From Babylonia areolata (taxonomy: Eukaryota > Mollusca > Gastropoda > Neogastropoda > Buccinidae), in the NCBI RefSeq assembly GCF_041734735.1, contig NC_134884.1, positions 30,435,958 to 30,499,957 of the forward strand: a stretch of DNA of 64,000 nucleotides, in the 5' to 3' direction. A program made the translations under genes and the position numbers. The stretch's first letter is position 1, and every line of letters begins with the position of its first letter. Below the pieces are notes generated by a model. It was not told the DNA's origin, did not search any database, and worked only from the letters and a program-made list of their open reading frames with translations. Positions 30,973 through 44,600 of the stretch are shown in pieces.

Positions 30973-33900
30973 ATCCCAAATTTCACGCAGAGAAGTCTGT
31001 TCTGACAATACGTCATACAGTGCAGAAGGAAGCGGCGTCCACATTTGTTCCCAGAAAATAATGTAAAATGAAACCCTGTTTTGTAGGGAAGCAGACAGGA
31101 ATTTATTTTAAAAAAAAAGAAAAAGAAAAAAAGTATGGCACATCTGTGTGTCAGCACTCTTTCCAGAGAGAGGAGCCAAGGTGTAGTAACATGTGATACC
31201 AGCCAAAGGAAGCAGTGTTTAGAAAATAGGCTTTGGAAGCTTGTTCCTGTCATTACTTATTTCCCAGTTAGCATTCTCACCGTCAACACAGCACGTCTGT
31301 TGGATGTGGCATATTGCTCTTAGCCATTTGACTGAAACATTGGCATTTGAATTGAAAAAGGCTTGAAAGGTTGAATAAAAAAAACTCTATAACTGTTTTA
31401 AGAATTAAAAAAAAAAAGTGCTGTATTATAAAAATTGCTGTATGTATGAATATTTTAGACTCAGGAGATTTCTGGTATTTTGCAGACACATGTACGTATT
31501 CATGCACAGGCAGGCTGACACTCACACAAATGCATGTTTGCATTTTTGTATACACATTTGTGTGTGCACACATACACTCACACACGCTCATACACACATT
31601 TACCACACACACACACATACACACACACTTCTCACATAAACATCCTGCATCATCAGTGCACGGCAAATACTCACACAGGTTGGTTGAGTAGTGTTAACAC
31701 ATAGTGATTGCCCAGTGCAGACAGAGGAACGTGGGGAGGCCCCCCCATAACGACTGACACAGGAGGGCTGTGTATTGTTCTTGTTGTAGGATGAACCCCT
31801 CTGCGTGGACCCTAAAGTCAGCATCACGGCTGTTTCGTATCTTCTTTCTCTCTCTCCCTTCATCCAAGTTTTTCTTACCTACTGAACTCAGGCATCAGAA
31901 TGGTCAAAGAGTCTTTTTTTTTTTTTTTTTCACAAAATATGTGATGGAAAATTTGGGGAATATGAGCGCAGTTTTTTTCCGAAAGAGAAGTATTATTTAG
32001 AGAAAATGAAAATATAATTTCACGACTGTTTCGTTTGTTGAAAAATTGGTAAATTGGTGTTTTTTTTTTTTTTTTTTTTTTTTTTTTCTTGGTAAAGAAA
32101 TTGAAAGCTTCTGCCATCTGTGATGAAAAACAGCTTGGCTTCTTTTGTTTGCGAAAACCTTTTTTGAGCTTTGACCTCTGCAGTTTTTGCAGTGCTTTTG
32201 GACTTTGTGTGTGTTTATTTTCTCACAGCAGATGTTGTCAAAATTGTTTGTATCAGCACTGTTGCCACACAGTATCTGATGTGATATTGATACTGCTGAA
32301 ATATGGAAGGCAGAATGGACACAGAATTCGTTTCTTTTCAGCTTGTAATGATTTCAGTTTGTGAAGTGAATAGAAATCCTCAAAAGCCATGTCCATTTTA
32401 TGTTGAAAGTCAGTGACTGATTGAAATCTATGTGATTGGCAAGTACTGAAGAAAATTATGTTACTGAATGATCACTGTTATTATCAGTTAAGTTTCTGTC
32501 TCCACCTGTCAGATTCAACTTTCTTCACGCAGTGTAGGTAATAATATTGTGTTATGAATTAGAAAAAAAGATATTCATGAAATCAAGTGCTCCATAAAAA
32601 TCAAGGTTGACATAATATTGCTCTGAAACTGTGTAAAAGAAGCACTACCCCGAACTGATGTGTTCATATGTTGTTACCAACGTCTAACAGACTCATGGGG
32701 GAAGGGGGGAACTGTAAAAATTTTGTGAGAGATTTTCTGTGGACACTTCTGGTGCCTGTGCCCATGATGATTTGACTTGCATGAACCAGATGAGTCTGTG
32801 TAACTTGATGATCAGCATTGGTAAGGTTTCAGCCAAAATGATTAAAAAAAAAAAGAAAGATTAAAAAAAAAAGAATTGATTTGAATCACGTTGGCAATAT
32901 TTCAATTACGCTTTATAGTGACTTTCATGACAGATGTGCTTTTCATTATCAGTCAGTGAATAGATAAAAATCCTGTTTAATCATTACTTGTCATAAGATA
33001 GCAGAATAATCATCTTCTGTCAAAGAATACAATTTATTTTGTATGGTTCATGCTCTAGAAATGAAGTGAAGTGTCTTAATCTTGATGAAGATGCAGATAC
33101 ATGTCTCACACTTTAATTTCTGGAGAGGTTGGAGGTTTCTGTCATGGGCAAACTATAATTGTATTCTTCAGAACCAGAATGTGAGTTTTATTTGCTGCAC
33201 TTGATCCCCTCCTGTGTATTCCTGCTGGTGGTAATATTCATCAGTAGTGACTGTGGTGTTGCTGTGTAACTTGAGGTGGACTGGGATGTCTGTGCATGTT
33301 GTGAAGACATGCTTCCTCCTTCCTCTGCTCTGGGACAAAGTTTGTCAGTTTTTGATGATGTGTTGATATGGGTATTTATAAAGCACCTATCTTCGATCAG
33401 AAACCAAGCTCAAAGTGCTTTACAAACACAGAATCATTTGTGTAACAGGCCACTACCTAAGTAGAGCTGACTGACAGCTGCCATTGGGCACTCATCATTT
33501 GTTTCCTGTGTCATTCAGTCAGGTTTCAGTCACGCACACACACACACACATGCACTCACACAGACATGTAACATTTTACATGTATAACAGTTTTGTTTCT
33601 TTACCCTGCCATGTAGGCATCCATACTCTGTTTTTTGGGGTGTGCAAGCTTGGTGCGTTATCGTTTCCATAACCCTCTGAACGTTGACATGGATTACAGG
33701 ATCTTTATCATGCATAGTTGACCTTCTGCATGTGTATATATACTCTTTGGGGGTTCTGGCACTAGCAGGTCTTCACATATGTTGACCTGGGAGATTGGAA
33801 AAATCTCCACCCTTAATCCACCTAGTGCAATGGGATCAGACTCAGGAAGCTCAGGTGAGAAGTCAGCACTCTAACAATTTGACAACTGCACCTGTTAAGC

Positions 33901-34262
33901 AGTTTCATGTGTTGCAACTCACATTTAAAGATGTGCACGATTCTTGTGCGCCAGTACAAAGTTCCTTGGTTGTGTTGTTTATTTGATAACATAAGATAAG
34001 ATTTTACCTTTCACCGGCTGGGCCTTTCAAAGTTTCATGTAAACAACAGTTTGATTTGAAAGCTGATTATTTCAGTATAGCTATTGTGTATGTGACCCAC
34101 TTGATAAATAGTTACTCTTTCTTGGCCATGTCAATAGCCAGACTGAATTGGGTTTGTTGAAAGGGGTTTTGTAGGGGTTACTTCTGTAAGAAGAACACAC
34201 TGTTGTCTCTCCTGTTAGTTATTTTCTCTCACTAATACTTTCTTGTTTGTCAGGTCCTTATG

Positions 34263-34300
<38 letters not shown>

Positions 34301-35523
34301 ATTGTTTGCGAGCGTGTGCATGTGTATGTCGCACACTTTCTTCTCTTTCAAGCGTGAAGACTCACCCCCAGTTGCCTTAACCCCCTGACCTGAGTTTTCC
34401 CAGATCGTGACAGTTACTTGTGTTTGAGGATTAAAGATTTCATTCACATTTGTCAAACAGCACAGGCTCTGGCCCTGAACATGTGCCATCCTACTTTCTT
34501 TGTGTTTTTGCTTTCCCTCTTTCGTTTCTGGCTGGGTGTCAGCAGGGTGTAACGATTACCTTGTTCATAAACAGAAACATCGATCAATAAACTTCCTGTG
34601 TGTTTTAAATTTGGAGTTACTCTCCTTTATGTTTCTATGTGACGATTTCCGAGTAAACAACGGCAGATTAAAATGATAGCAACTCGTTACATGGCCTGAA
34701 CGTTATCATCCAAAGCATGTATGACTGATCAATCTTTAGATCAACCATACAACACGAAAACGCTCAATACAGGGGATGCAGAAAGGAATGGGGGAAAGCG
34801 AGGTATTGGGGAAAAGTGAGAAAAGATGCGAAGGCTGGTTATTCGGGGAGTGAAAGTTGTTATATTATGTACATTGGCAAAGGTTGTGAGCAACTTGAGT
34901 TTTTGGTACTCCCGTACTGAGGACTTGGTTGGCTAGGGTGGCAGCAAGTCTCCATAAATGTGTATGGTTGTGAGGAGTCAAGTGAACAGACAAGAAAAGA
35001 GAAGACTAGACAAGACCAGACAGTCTTTGTAAATGATGGTGATAAGTAATTGATCTGCTAATATATATATATATATTTATATTTTTTTTTTATGTCTTGG
35101 CCTCGCCCAACAGAAAGTCTAAAGCAAAAGAAGCAATTGTAAACAAGAGGGAGATAGATCAGAACACAGTGAAAACATACACAACAATCAACCTCCCTAT
35201 TTCCTGATTACCTCCACCTTCCACCGCCCTCCCACCAAGTACAGAGATGAAGAAAACACACATGAGAGAAATGCAAACACCACAGCCAGAACACAAAGTC
35301 CTTGGTCGTTGATCAGTGACGTTTCCACAAAGAACCTCACCTGCTTAAAGTTTAATATGGTTGTTCGTTTGTGTTTTTTTTTTAAAGTTGATGTAGAGAT
35401 TGATTGCTGGATATAGAGACTGATTTGGCTTTTGTGTTGGGTTAGGTTGATTTTCATGTATGAAATACATGAACAGGTCAGATAATAATTTCTTTGGAAA
35501 ATAAATGAAACTTGGCATTTCTG

Positions 35524-35554
<31 letters not shown>

Positions 35555-38500
35555 GAGCGTAAATTCCAATTTCAAAATCAAATATGGTTTTAGTTTTTGA
35601 ACAAAGGTAAGACAATGCAGTTTTGTACTGAGTATAATCAGTTTGCAGATCATGACGCTGTTTCTTGAGTGCTGCCATGAATATATCATAAGAAAATAAG
35701 GGTGATGGCATATTTTTACAGAGAGCATGTTTCAGTATATTGAACCTTAAATCTCACATGAGAATAAAGCTGTTAGCTTATGCATGGCACTTTTAAAAAA
35801 GAAAACAAAAAAGAAGCATACATACAGAGAACTTGATTATCTCCAAGAAGAGAAATTCATTGTGGAAAAATAACCAAATATGATGATTTGTGTGTATAAA
35901 ATGCAAAAACGAGCAAACAAATAAACAAAAACAAACAAACAAACAAAATCCCAATTCAACCTGAAAAAAAGATATGCACTTTTGCTGAAAAGTTACCAAT
36001 GCTGTCACACTTTGTTTGGGACTGTGGACATTGTTGACCCCACTGTTCCTGTGTTCTCCACCATTATTCTTAGGTTTTCTATCCCACGTTTTATTTAATC
36101 ATTCATTTATTTATTTAATTATTTATTTATCTGTTATTATTATTTTCATTTATTTATTTATTTTTTGCATGCTGCCCTCTGCTTGACATTACCCATTATA
36201 TATGTCACAAAGTTCCTCAGTATTTTTATTTTAAATGCTTTATCACATGTCCACAGTTTTTTCCATTTGCTTGATTTATTTTTGTCTCTTTCCTGAACTT
36301 TAAGTTTGCACAGAGATGATTGAGTTCTTTGATCTGATATTATTTATTTTTTTCAAGCATGTTAATGCAGTTGATGATTTCCGTTTTGAATTGACTGTGC
36401 ATTGAAAGAGGAAAATGTTTGAGCAGTGAGATAACTGTTGTGTGTGTGGGGGTGGGAGGATGCGGGTGGAAATTAGGTGGTGTTTGTGTGTGTGTGGGTC
36501 TGCATCTGTGCTTATGGTGTGGAGTGTGTGTGTGTGTGTGTGTGTGTGGAAGAGTGGTGTTCGTGAGAGGTAATGATGGCACACTGTGCACATTCTGTTT
36601 GTTATTTATTGTCAGTTTGTTGGTTTAGCTTAATGTTGCTTTGCTTATTTCTTTTTCAAATTACACAAATCAGAGTGATTAGCAACTGTGGCTATCTGCT
36701 CACAAACAAATTAACCAAAACAGATTTCCTGATGCACATAAATGGATTTAAAACCCCCCACCAAATTTGGATTAGTTAATTGGCAAAGCTTTGAATGGGA
36801 ATACATGTTTAAAAAATGTTTTTAAAATCCAATAAAGAATAAGGGATAAGTGTCTTAGAAAGCATTCATTTCTCTGAATTCTGATAGATGTTTCTGGACA
36901 GATCCAGTGGTTTCCTGGATTTGGATTTAAATTGGTAATTCTTGGTTTGAAAGTTTCGTGAGTGTGGACTGATGGTGGTGCTGGTTTAATTGTTGAGAAG
37001 AATGGAAATGAGCCATCCAAGATTTCTCAACCAAGCATGGATAGAACTTTGTTGAGTCTTATGTTGGGCCCTGAAATAGCTATTAGATATTATTTCCAGT
37101 TTTCAGTCACAGATCCACTTAAAAAGTGCAAGCTGGCACAAAGTAAGGGAGGCTATTAGTTTGACCTGATTCATTGATTGATATTGATACTCATATAGCA
37201 TCTATTTTGGGTCAGAGACAAAGCTCTTCGCACCTTATGTCTTCTTCCTTGGTGGAGGAAAATGTTGGCTTTTCAAAGTCATTTGTTGGTAACTTACAGT
37301 TATTTTCAAAGTTATATCAGTGGAAAAAAGGAAATGATATTGAACAACCACCTAACGTTGTCAACACATTCTTGGTTAAAAAAAACAACAACTACTGATG
37401 GTTAGGAGATAAATTTTGATCATTGGCAGTGAATTGCCAGTGTCAGTATTGGCGATTATCAGTGCATTTTCTGTGGCTGATTCTATGGACTTAGTTACAG
37501 ATGGATGAGATGTTTATCTTTGAAGGCTTATTCAGGTTCAGAAAAAAAGATAATGGCTGTTACATACAGTTGAATGAGATCATTGTACCGTCAGAGAAAA
37601 TGAAAATTAAAGACGTATATGGTACATTTTATTGGTTTGTCATGGATTCTGTCAGTTAAATTAACACCTATGAACAGATTATTGCCTGAAAATGAAGAAC
37701 ATTGTCATAGATATATATATTTCATGATGTGAAGTGTATGGCTGCTTTGTGCTGTGGTTTGCCCATTGCAACGTTCCCTGCTCAAAGTGTTACAGTTATT
37801 TGCTGTTCTGCAGTGTATCTGTTTGTACGCAAATATTCTTGACACTATACATATATTTTAGTGGTTTCTATGTAAAGATTTTGATAATGTATTGGGTGAT
37901 GGGTTGAAATAAGGCTTGCGATTATAGATGTATTGCTTGTATTTAGTGTAAGTCATGTACATTTTTAATAATTTATGTTTAGATACGTACTGGTTAATAG
38001 GTTAGTATGTGTTTATGAAAGTAGTCATGTACTTTAATGTACCTATAGTTCTGGCACATATGTACAGGTTCTTTGGCTAGTAATGTGTGTATGAAAGTAG
38101 TCATGTACTTGTAAAATTTACCTATGGTTCTGACACACAGCATATAGTGTTTAACCCTTTCATTGTTGATGCCTTGTGTGTCTGCTGTGTTGTGCATTGG
38201 ATGGGTGTCGTGTTTTGTGCATCGAAAGTGTGGTGGTTGTTTTCCAGACATGCAACGTCATCACGGAGAACGAAATCAAAACCTTCTGTGAGTAGTCTGA
38301 GCTTTCTGTTGTGTTGTTTGTTTGTCCGTTTGCATTGGATAATTTGGTTATTTGTCTTTCGTTTAAAGTGGGGTGCCAGGTTTTCATTGACCATAGTATA
38401 TTGTTATAGCTTATATGTATGTGCTTTAGGATATAAGCATATTTTTTTTTCTGATGCTATTATTAGATTTTGTTTTTTTATTAGGCTAACCTCATCCGCA

Positions 38501-38589
38501 TTGTTTGTGTTGTCACCAACAATAATGAGTGAATCAAAACATCTTTTACTTACATGGTAAATTAAAAATCAGTGTATTTGTGTGAGCAT

Positions 38590-38631
<42 letters not shown>

Positions 38632-41600
38632 ATGAAGTTGACTTCTTGTCAGCAACTGCAGGTACCACAAGAACCCAACTTGGCATGGTGATATAGATGC
38701 TGATACTATCTTTTTAGCCATCCTCCTGCACACAATGAAAGCTATTAATGTTGAAAAGTGATACATCCCATGCGAATCTGAAGCATTACGATTGTGGTTC
38801 CTGCCTCTGCCGGACTACAAGAAGTGAAGAACCGAAAGAATGTCTTTTCCCAGTACCTTTTCACTTTCCACTTCTTTGCTTTTAGCTGTCTGAAATGACG
38901 GAGATGGAGGTGAAATCTGGTAAGGAGTATTCAGACAGACTCTGCACTCTGTATTCTCTCCATTGAATGTGTGGAGGCTTCATGGTAGAGTTAGGGCTTG
39001 GACTTCTGATCCGCTGTTTATTGGGGTGTGAGGGCCCCTGTTTCAGCATTGTGTTGTGTTTTTTCCTTGAGAAAGACAGATATTTTTCTCCAATTTTCCT
39101 CACTCCATCCAGGTGTGAATGCTTACCTGACTTCAATTGGGGAAGGTTAAAATGGTGGCAGGAGAGGACTGGGCCCTGTCTCCCTATGTTGAACCCAAGA
39201 TAAGAGTGGATATGAGTTCAGTTTCTGCCAAAAGTGCAGAGGCGCAAATGAACTGCTATTTATGTATGTATATATAACAAAGACATAATGGGAGTTACTA
39301 TGTGTCAGGTGAAATACTGAAGGGAGGCAATATCTTCCCTCCATTTCTATTATTTATTTATTTATTTTTTTTACTGTTTTCAGTTTGACTTGTTAAGATC
39401 TTCACTTTCAGTGAATACTTACTGATATTTTTGCATCTTAGTGTCTGAATGATGTATTGCAAAGTACCAACATATACAAGTTTGTCATCGTACACCTAAA
39501 AAAAAGTACTTTCACTTCATCTTACTATAATTGCAGCAAGTGGTAAGCCCACTCACTGCATAGAAAACCCCCCCCAAAGATGTCATGTCAATAAATGGAA
39601 GATGAAAATCATTTCTTTGATAATCGTGAAGTATATAAAGAAATTGGAGAAGATTTCATTACAAAATTCAATAAAAATACCTTTCAACTGCAAGTTGAAA
39701 CCAAGTCATAGTCAACACCAGCTCATATAACTTTTTAGCAAAGTACTATGAGCTGCTGCCATCAGGACGACACTACAGAACTTCTAAATTGAAATCTAGA
39801 GCACTGAAGACTTTTATTCCATGTTCAATCCACCTTTTAAATTCTTGAGAACTAAGTGTGCATGCGTGCGTGCGTGTGTGTGTGTGAATTTAATGCTCTT
39901 GTTTAATCATGTCATGTTTAATGCTGTTTTCTTTTGTGTGTGTGTGTTGGGTAATTGTGTACTTTTGTTTTGCTGCACCTGATGCAGTCTCTGTCTGTGA
40001 AATAAGATAGTTATTCTTATCTGTCTCAACCCTGACTTCAGTGACTGACCGCTCAGGACTGAAAGAAGATGTTGGACGGAAATTAAACAGTCCTAGTGTT
40101 GTGCACCCTGACGCAGTGTCATGCGTCTCTGTTGTCAGGTCGCAATGCAGCATTTCTACGATTGGTTCGCTGTCGCAGCCTGGCCGAGGAGTATGGGAGT
40201 GACACCGCCAACAAAGAAGAGCTAAGTACGTCCACTGAAAGCATGTCACTGATGTGTGCTGTTGCTGTCACTAGTTGGCAGTTGTGTTTGTGTTGGTTAA
40301 TCAAGAAGTGTGTGCACATAGTTTGTGAAGGAGCAGTTTGTTTTACTTGGAGTTCATGTCTCACTGACTATGCAAATATTTATATTAATAATGATAATCG
40401 AACCATATAATTATGTGACCTGGTTCAAGACAAAATTTGACAAAAAACAAGAATGCCAGAGAATCAACAGACAGACAGAAAATACAAAAAAACTTAGCCG
40501 TATGGAGAGCACAGGAACAGGAGTCATAATGGCTGCCGGAAAAAGAGGGCGCTAGCCAGCGGGACAAAGGGGAGGTTACCTACTTCCGGGAGGTTATCGG
40601 CCGTAGTTTCGTTTTCTCCGCATAGGCGGATAGTAGTTTGCACAGGACAGGAATGTCAGACCCCTGCCGGAGTCTGCACTAGTTGGGTCACGGTAAGTAT
40701 GTTATTTAAACGTAATTTTAGATAGAAAATTTCCTATTAATAATGATAATAGATTGTATTTATATTATGCTTTTTCCTTGCATATTGAAGTGAATTGAGA
40801 ATTTTTGGTGAAGTATAAGTAATCTGTGAACTTCATGGATGAAATCAGAGTGACATTTATTCAGAGCAGATAGATAATCATTATTTATTTTCCTGCATAA
40901 AATCAGAGGTAGAATCAATTATGTCTTTTGTTTTTCTGCTTAAAAATCAGAGAGCTAATAATAAATGATGTTGTCAGAGTTTTTTTCTGCTGAAACCAGA
41001 GGATGTAAATGATGTCATAATTTGTTTTTGGTTTTCCTATTTTAGATTCAACTTTGTGTAATGTAATTAACAATTTTGTTTTTCAGATTACTTTTACAAG
41101 ATTGTTCTTACGAAAGTTTGGGGCAATTTTTTGTTTTTGTTTTGTTTAAACGAAACCTTCACAGTCCCAAGACCCACGCACTAAACAACATGACCATAAG
41201 GACACAAACCAATAGATTGTTAATTTGAACTGTACATTCCTACATGATCAGTTTATGTCAGCTTTCGTCATTGATACGAGGCATTCTGTGTGTTCACATG
41301 TGAGTTACATGCGTATGTATGTCACTATGTGTGGTTATCTGTGTGCCTGGGTTCACAGACATGCACTTGGAAAGTGAAGAAGGGGATGACGTATTGTTCT
41401 ACATACTGCTGCGAGGGGTGGACCGTTTTTATGAAGAATACAACCGCTACCCAGGCTTGCACAACGATGATGTGGAGCCTGACACTCCCAAACTGAAGGT
41501 ATGTTATCCAGCTTGTAGACCTGAAAGCGAACTATTCTTTTTACTTAATGATACTAATGTAACTAGAAAGCATGTCATTTTTTGGAGACAATGGAGTTGT

Positions 41601-44600
41601 GCTGTGTGTGATGTTTTTAGAACAGTTTTGGTTGTGGCTTTGCCAGAAAATCACCCAGAGCACAAGTCCATTTGTAGTACCATCTTTTTCATGCAATAAT
41701 CCAGAAGCAGAAGTATGTTTTTCTATTGTTCCACGTTTCATAATGAAGTGAGTTGAGGAAAGACAAAAAACTGTCACTGAGTGAACACAAACATTGTCCC
41801 TGTGGCAGTCGCAAGTTGAAAGAGTCTTCCATGTGCCTCATTTGAACTAACATCCAGATGAACGCTAACCTCAGTTGATGTTTTGTACTTGAAGGTCCAC
41901 TGTCCATCTCTCAAAGTCTCATTCAGAAAGATAAGTTATCTGTCTTCAATCTATTTCTCTTGTGCTGAAGATACATAAGTTCACTCCACTGTTTTGACGT
42001 CAGCTTCCCTGAGCTGACACTGTTTTGATGTCAGCTTCCCTGAACTGACACTGTTTTGACGTCAGCTTCCCTGAGCTGACACTGTTTTGACGTCAGCTTC
42101 CCTGAGCTGACACTGTTTTGACATCAGCTTCCCTGAACTGACACTGTTTTGATGTCAGCTTCCCTGAGCTGACACTGTTTTGACGTCAGCTTCCCTGAAC
42201 TGACACTGTTTTGACGTCAGCTTCCCTGAGCTGACACTGTTTTGACATCAGCTTCCCTGAACTGACACTGTTTTGACGTCAGCTTCCCTGAGCTGACACT
42301 GTTTTGACATCAGCTTGCCTGAGCTGACACTGTTTTGATGTCAGCTTCCCTGAGCTGACACTGTTTTGACGTCAGCTTCCCTGAGCTGACACTGTTTTGA
42401 TGTCAGGGAAGACACTGTTTTGATGTCAGCTTCCCTGAGCTGACACTGTTTTGATTTTAGCTTCCCTGAGCTGACTGTTTTGATGTCAGCTTCCCTGAGC
42501 TGACACTGTTTTGACGTCAGCTTCCCTGAGCTGACACTGTTTTGATGTCAGGGTTCATTCAGTCATGGAAGTCCGGAAAAGTCTTGGAAAAATTAGAGAA
42601 CCATTTCCAGGGCTGGAAAGTCTTGGAAAAAACATGTTTTGGACTTCAGGGTCTGGAAAAGTCATGGAATTTTAATACATCCCTTGACCAGTATCATTCA
42701 ACAACAACCTTAATGCGTTTAAAATACAGCTAAAAATAAAACACAGAAAGTGGTGATTTTTTTCTCTCTCTCTTTTTTGTTGTTGTTGTTGTTGTCCCGT
42801 CACCAGCACCGTTTCAGTGGCATTACTCCCATGTTGCTCATTCTGAATCCCTGTTACTCAGCCACAGATGGGTTTGTTGCAGTCCCAGCACAGGTGGTCC
42901 ACAGGGAACTGTTGATGTTAGGTCTCCAGGAGGCCACACACAAGAGGAGACTATGCACTACTGCTGAGTGACTTTGGTGTTCAGTAGAGCCAATTTGGAT
43001 TTAATTTACGTATGACACTGACTTCTAAGCCCCCAACTGATGACAGGAATCGCTTAGTCACAGAGCCAGGCTAAATGAGTGCCAGCCCCATTAATTTTTT
43101 TCATTGATGATGCAGGAGAATAATGATGATGACAGTGTTGCTATGGAGGTCTGTCATTCACCAAGCCCGAGAGCTACAGACACTTGCAGTGTTGGTCAGA
43201 AAATTTGAGTAACACACCCAGACGCATCTGTGAAGTGGATGATACTTGACTGGGTGGTCCCAGTCTTCCCATTCAAACCCATAGCATGCTTATCGCTGGG
43301 TAGGAGCCAGCTGTTGGTTGAAAAAAAACCTACCTCTGTTGGGAATCAAACCTGTGTCCTCCCAGCTGTCAGTCTGCGACACAAACCACTTCACCAGGGC
43401 AGCTGGTAAAAAGTGATGAAAATTGAACATTTATAACTGGGATATCTGTCAGTCTCTTTTAGCAGCAGTGTTGTAGATGAAGTTTTGATTGTTTGGTTTT
43501 GTGTTTGGTATGGAAAATTTTTATGTCTGGTCTGGAGATGGGATGGAAAAAGTATGGAATTTTGTTTGGTCATATCTCAGGGAACCTTATGATGTTCGTT
43601 CCAGAGCCATCGATCATCAAAATAGTCAACTGTTACATTCTGTGATTGACTGCTTTCTTTTTTGTTTCATGTTCAGCCTGGGTCTTGTTATGCGCATACC
43701 TGTTCCATGGAATTTGTTGAAAATTTCTTCTTTCTTTTTTTCAGACGTGTTTGAGCAAACTGCTGCATGACTGGGGTCTGTCTGGCAATGTGAAGGATGA
43801 CTATGTACATGAGATGTAAGTGGTGGTGGTGGCGTTGTGTATGGTTCTGTGGACTATGTGCAAAAGATTTAAGTTGTATAGCTGTGAATTTTATGCAGAA
43901 GACATGTAACAGTATGCCTCCTTTGAACATGTCCATTTTTTAAAAGATATTTGCGAAATTAATGGTTTTAGGAAACATCAGAAAATTGCCGAGAATGCTT
44001 CTGCACATGTGGGCTGCAGCTTTCATGTTCACTCATGTGTATGAATGGGTTTTTACATATGGCTGTTTTTGCCTTGCTATGCAGACAGCCATAGTCCATT
44101 CTTCTGACCGTTGACTTAGATTATAGGATATATCTAATGTGTATATTTGATCTTCTGCGTGTGTATGCATATGACAGAGGTTCAGGCGCTAGCAGGACTG
44201 CACATTTGTGGTAGATTGGAAAAATCTCTCTCCTTAACCCTTCAGGCACCACAGCTGGGATTGAAACTCAGAACCCTTAGATTGAAAGTCCAATGTTTTA
44301 ACCAGTTGGCTGTTGCGCCTGTCACTTGAAAAGTTGAGATTAAGGTTCTGATGATTTGTTAGGATTTTTGCTTATTATTTGATAATGTACGCAGTGTTAA
44401 ATTTGTATGACAGCTAAAATAAATGCTATGTGTCTGTGTGTCAGGTGTCGTTACGGGGCATCAGAGATCCACTCCATCGCGTCCTACATGGGGGGTGTGG
44501 GTGCACAGGAGGTGATCAAGGTGCTGACAGCGCAGTTCGTGCCCATCAACAACACTTACATCTACAATGGCTCCACCCAAACCTCCACCACCGTCGCCTT

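Noticed and set aside
31780-31870. Possible extra NAE1 exon after TTGTTGTAG at 31789
   Set aside because: The frame from the acceptor stops soon, no homologous residues are expected between exons 13 and 14, and exon 13 joins exon 14 in phase without it.
34692-34712. Primer-binding site after a 5' LTR
   Set aside because: TGG follows the TTACA end, but no tRNA match could be shown and no internal coding region follows.
38150-38247. piggyBac-like end TTAACCCTTTCATTG at 38152
   Set aside because: No matching opposite end (AAGGGTTAA form) is visible nearby, and the following sequence is the normal intron end before exon 14.
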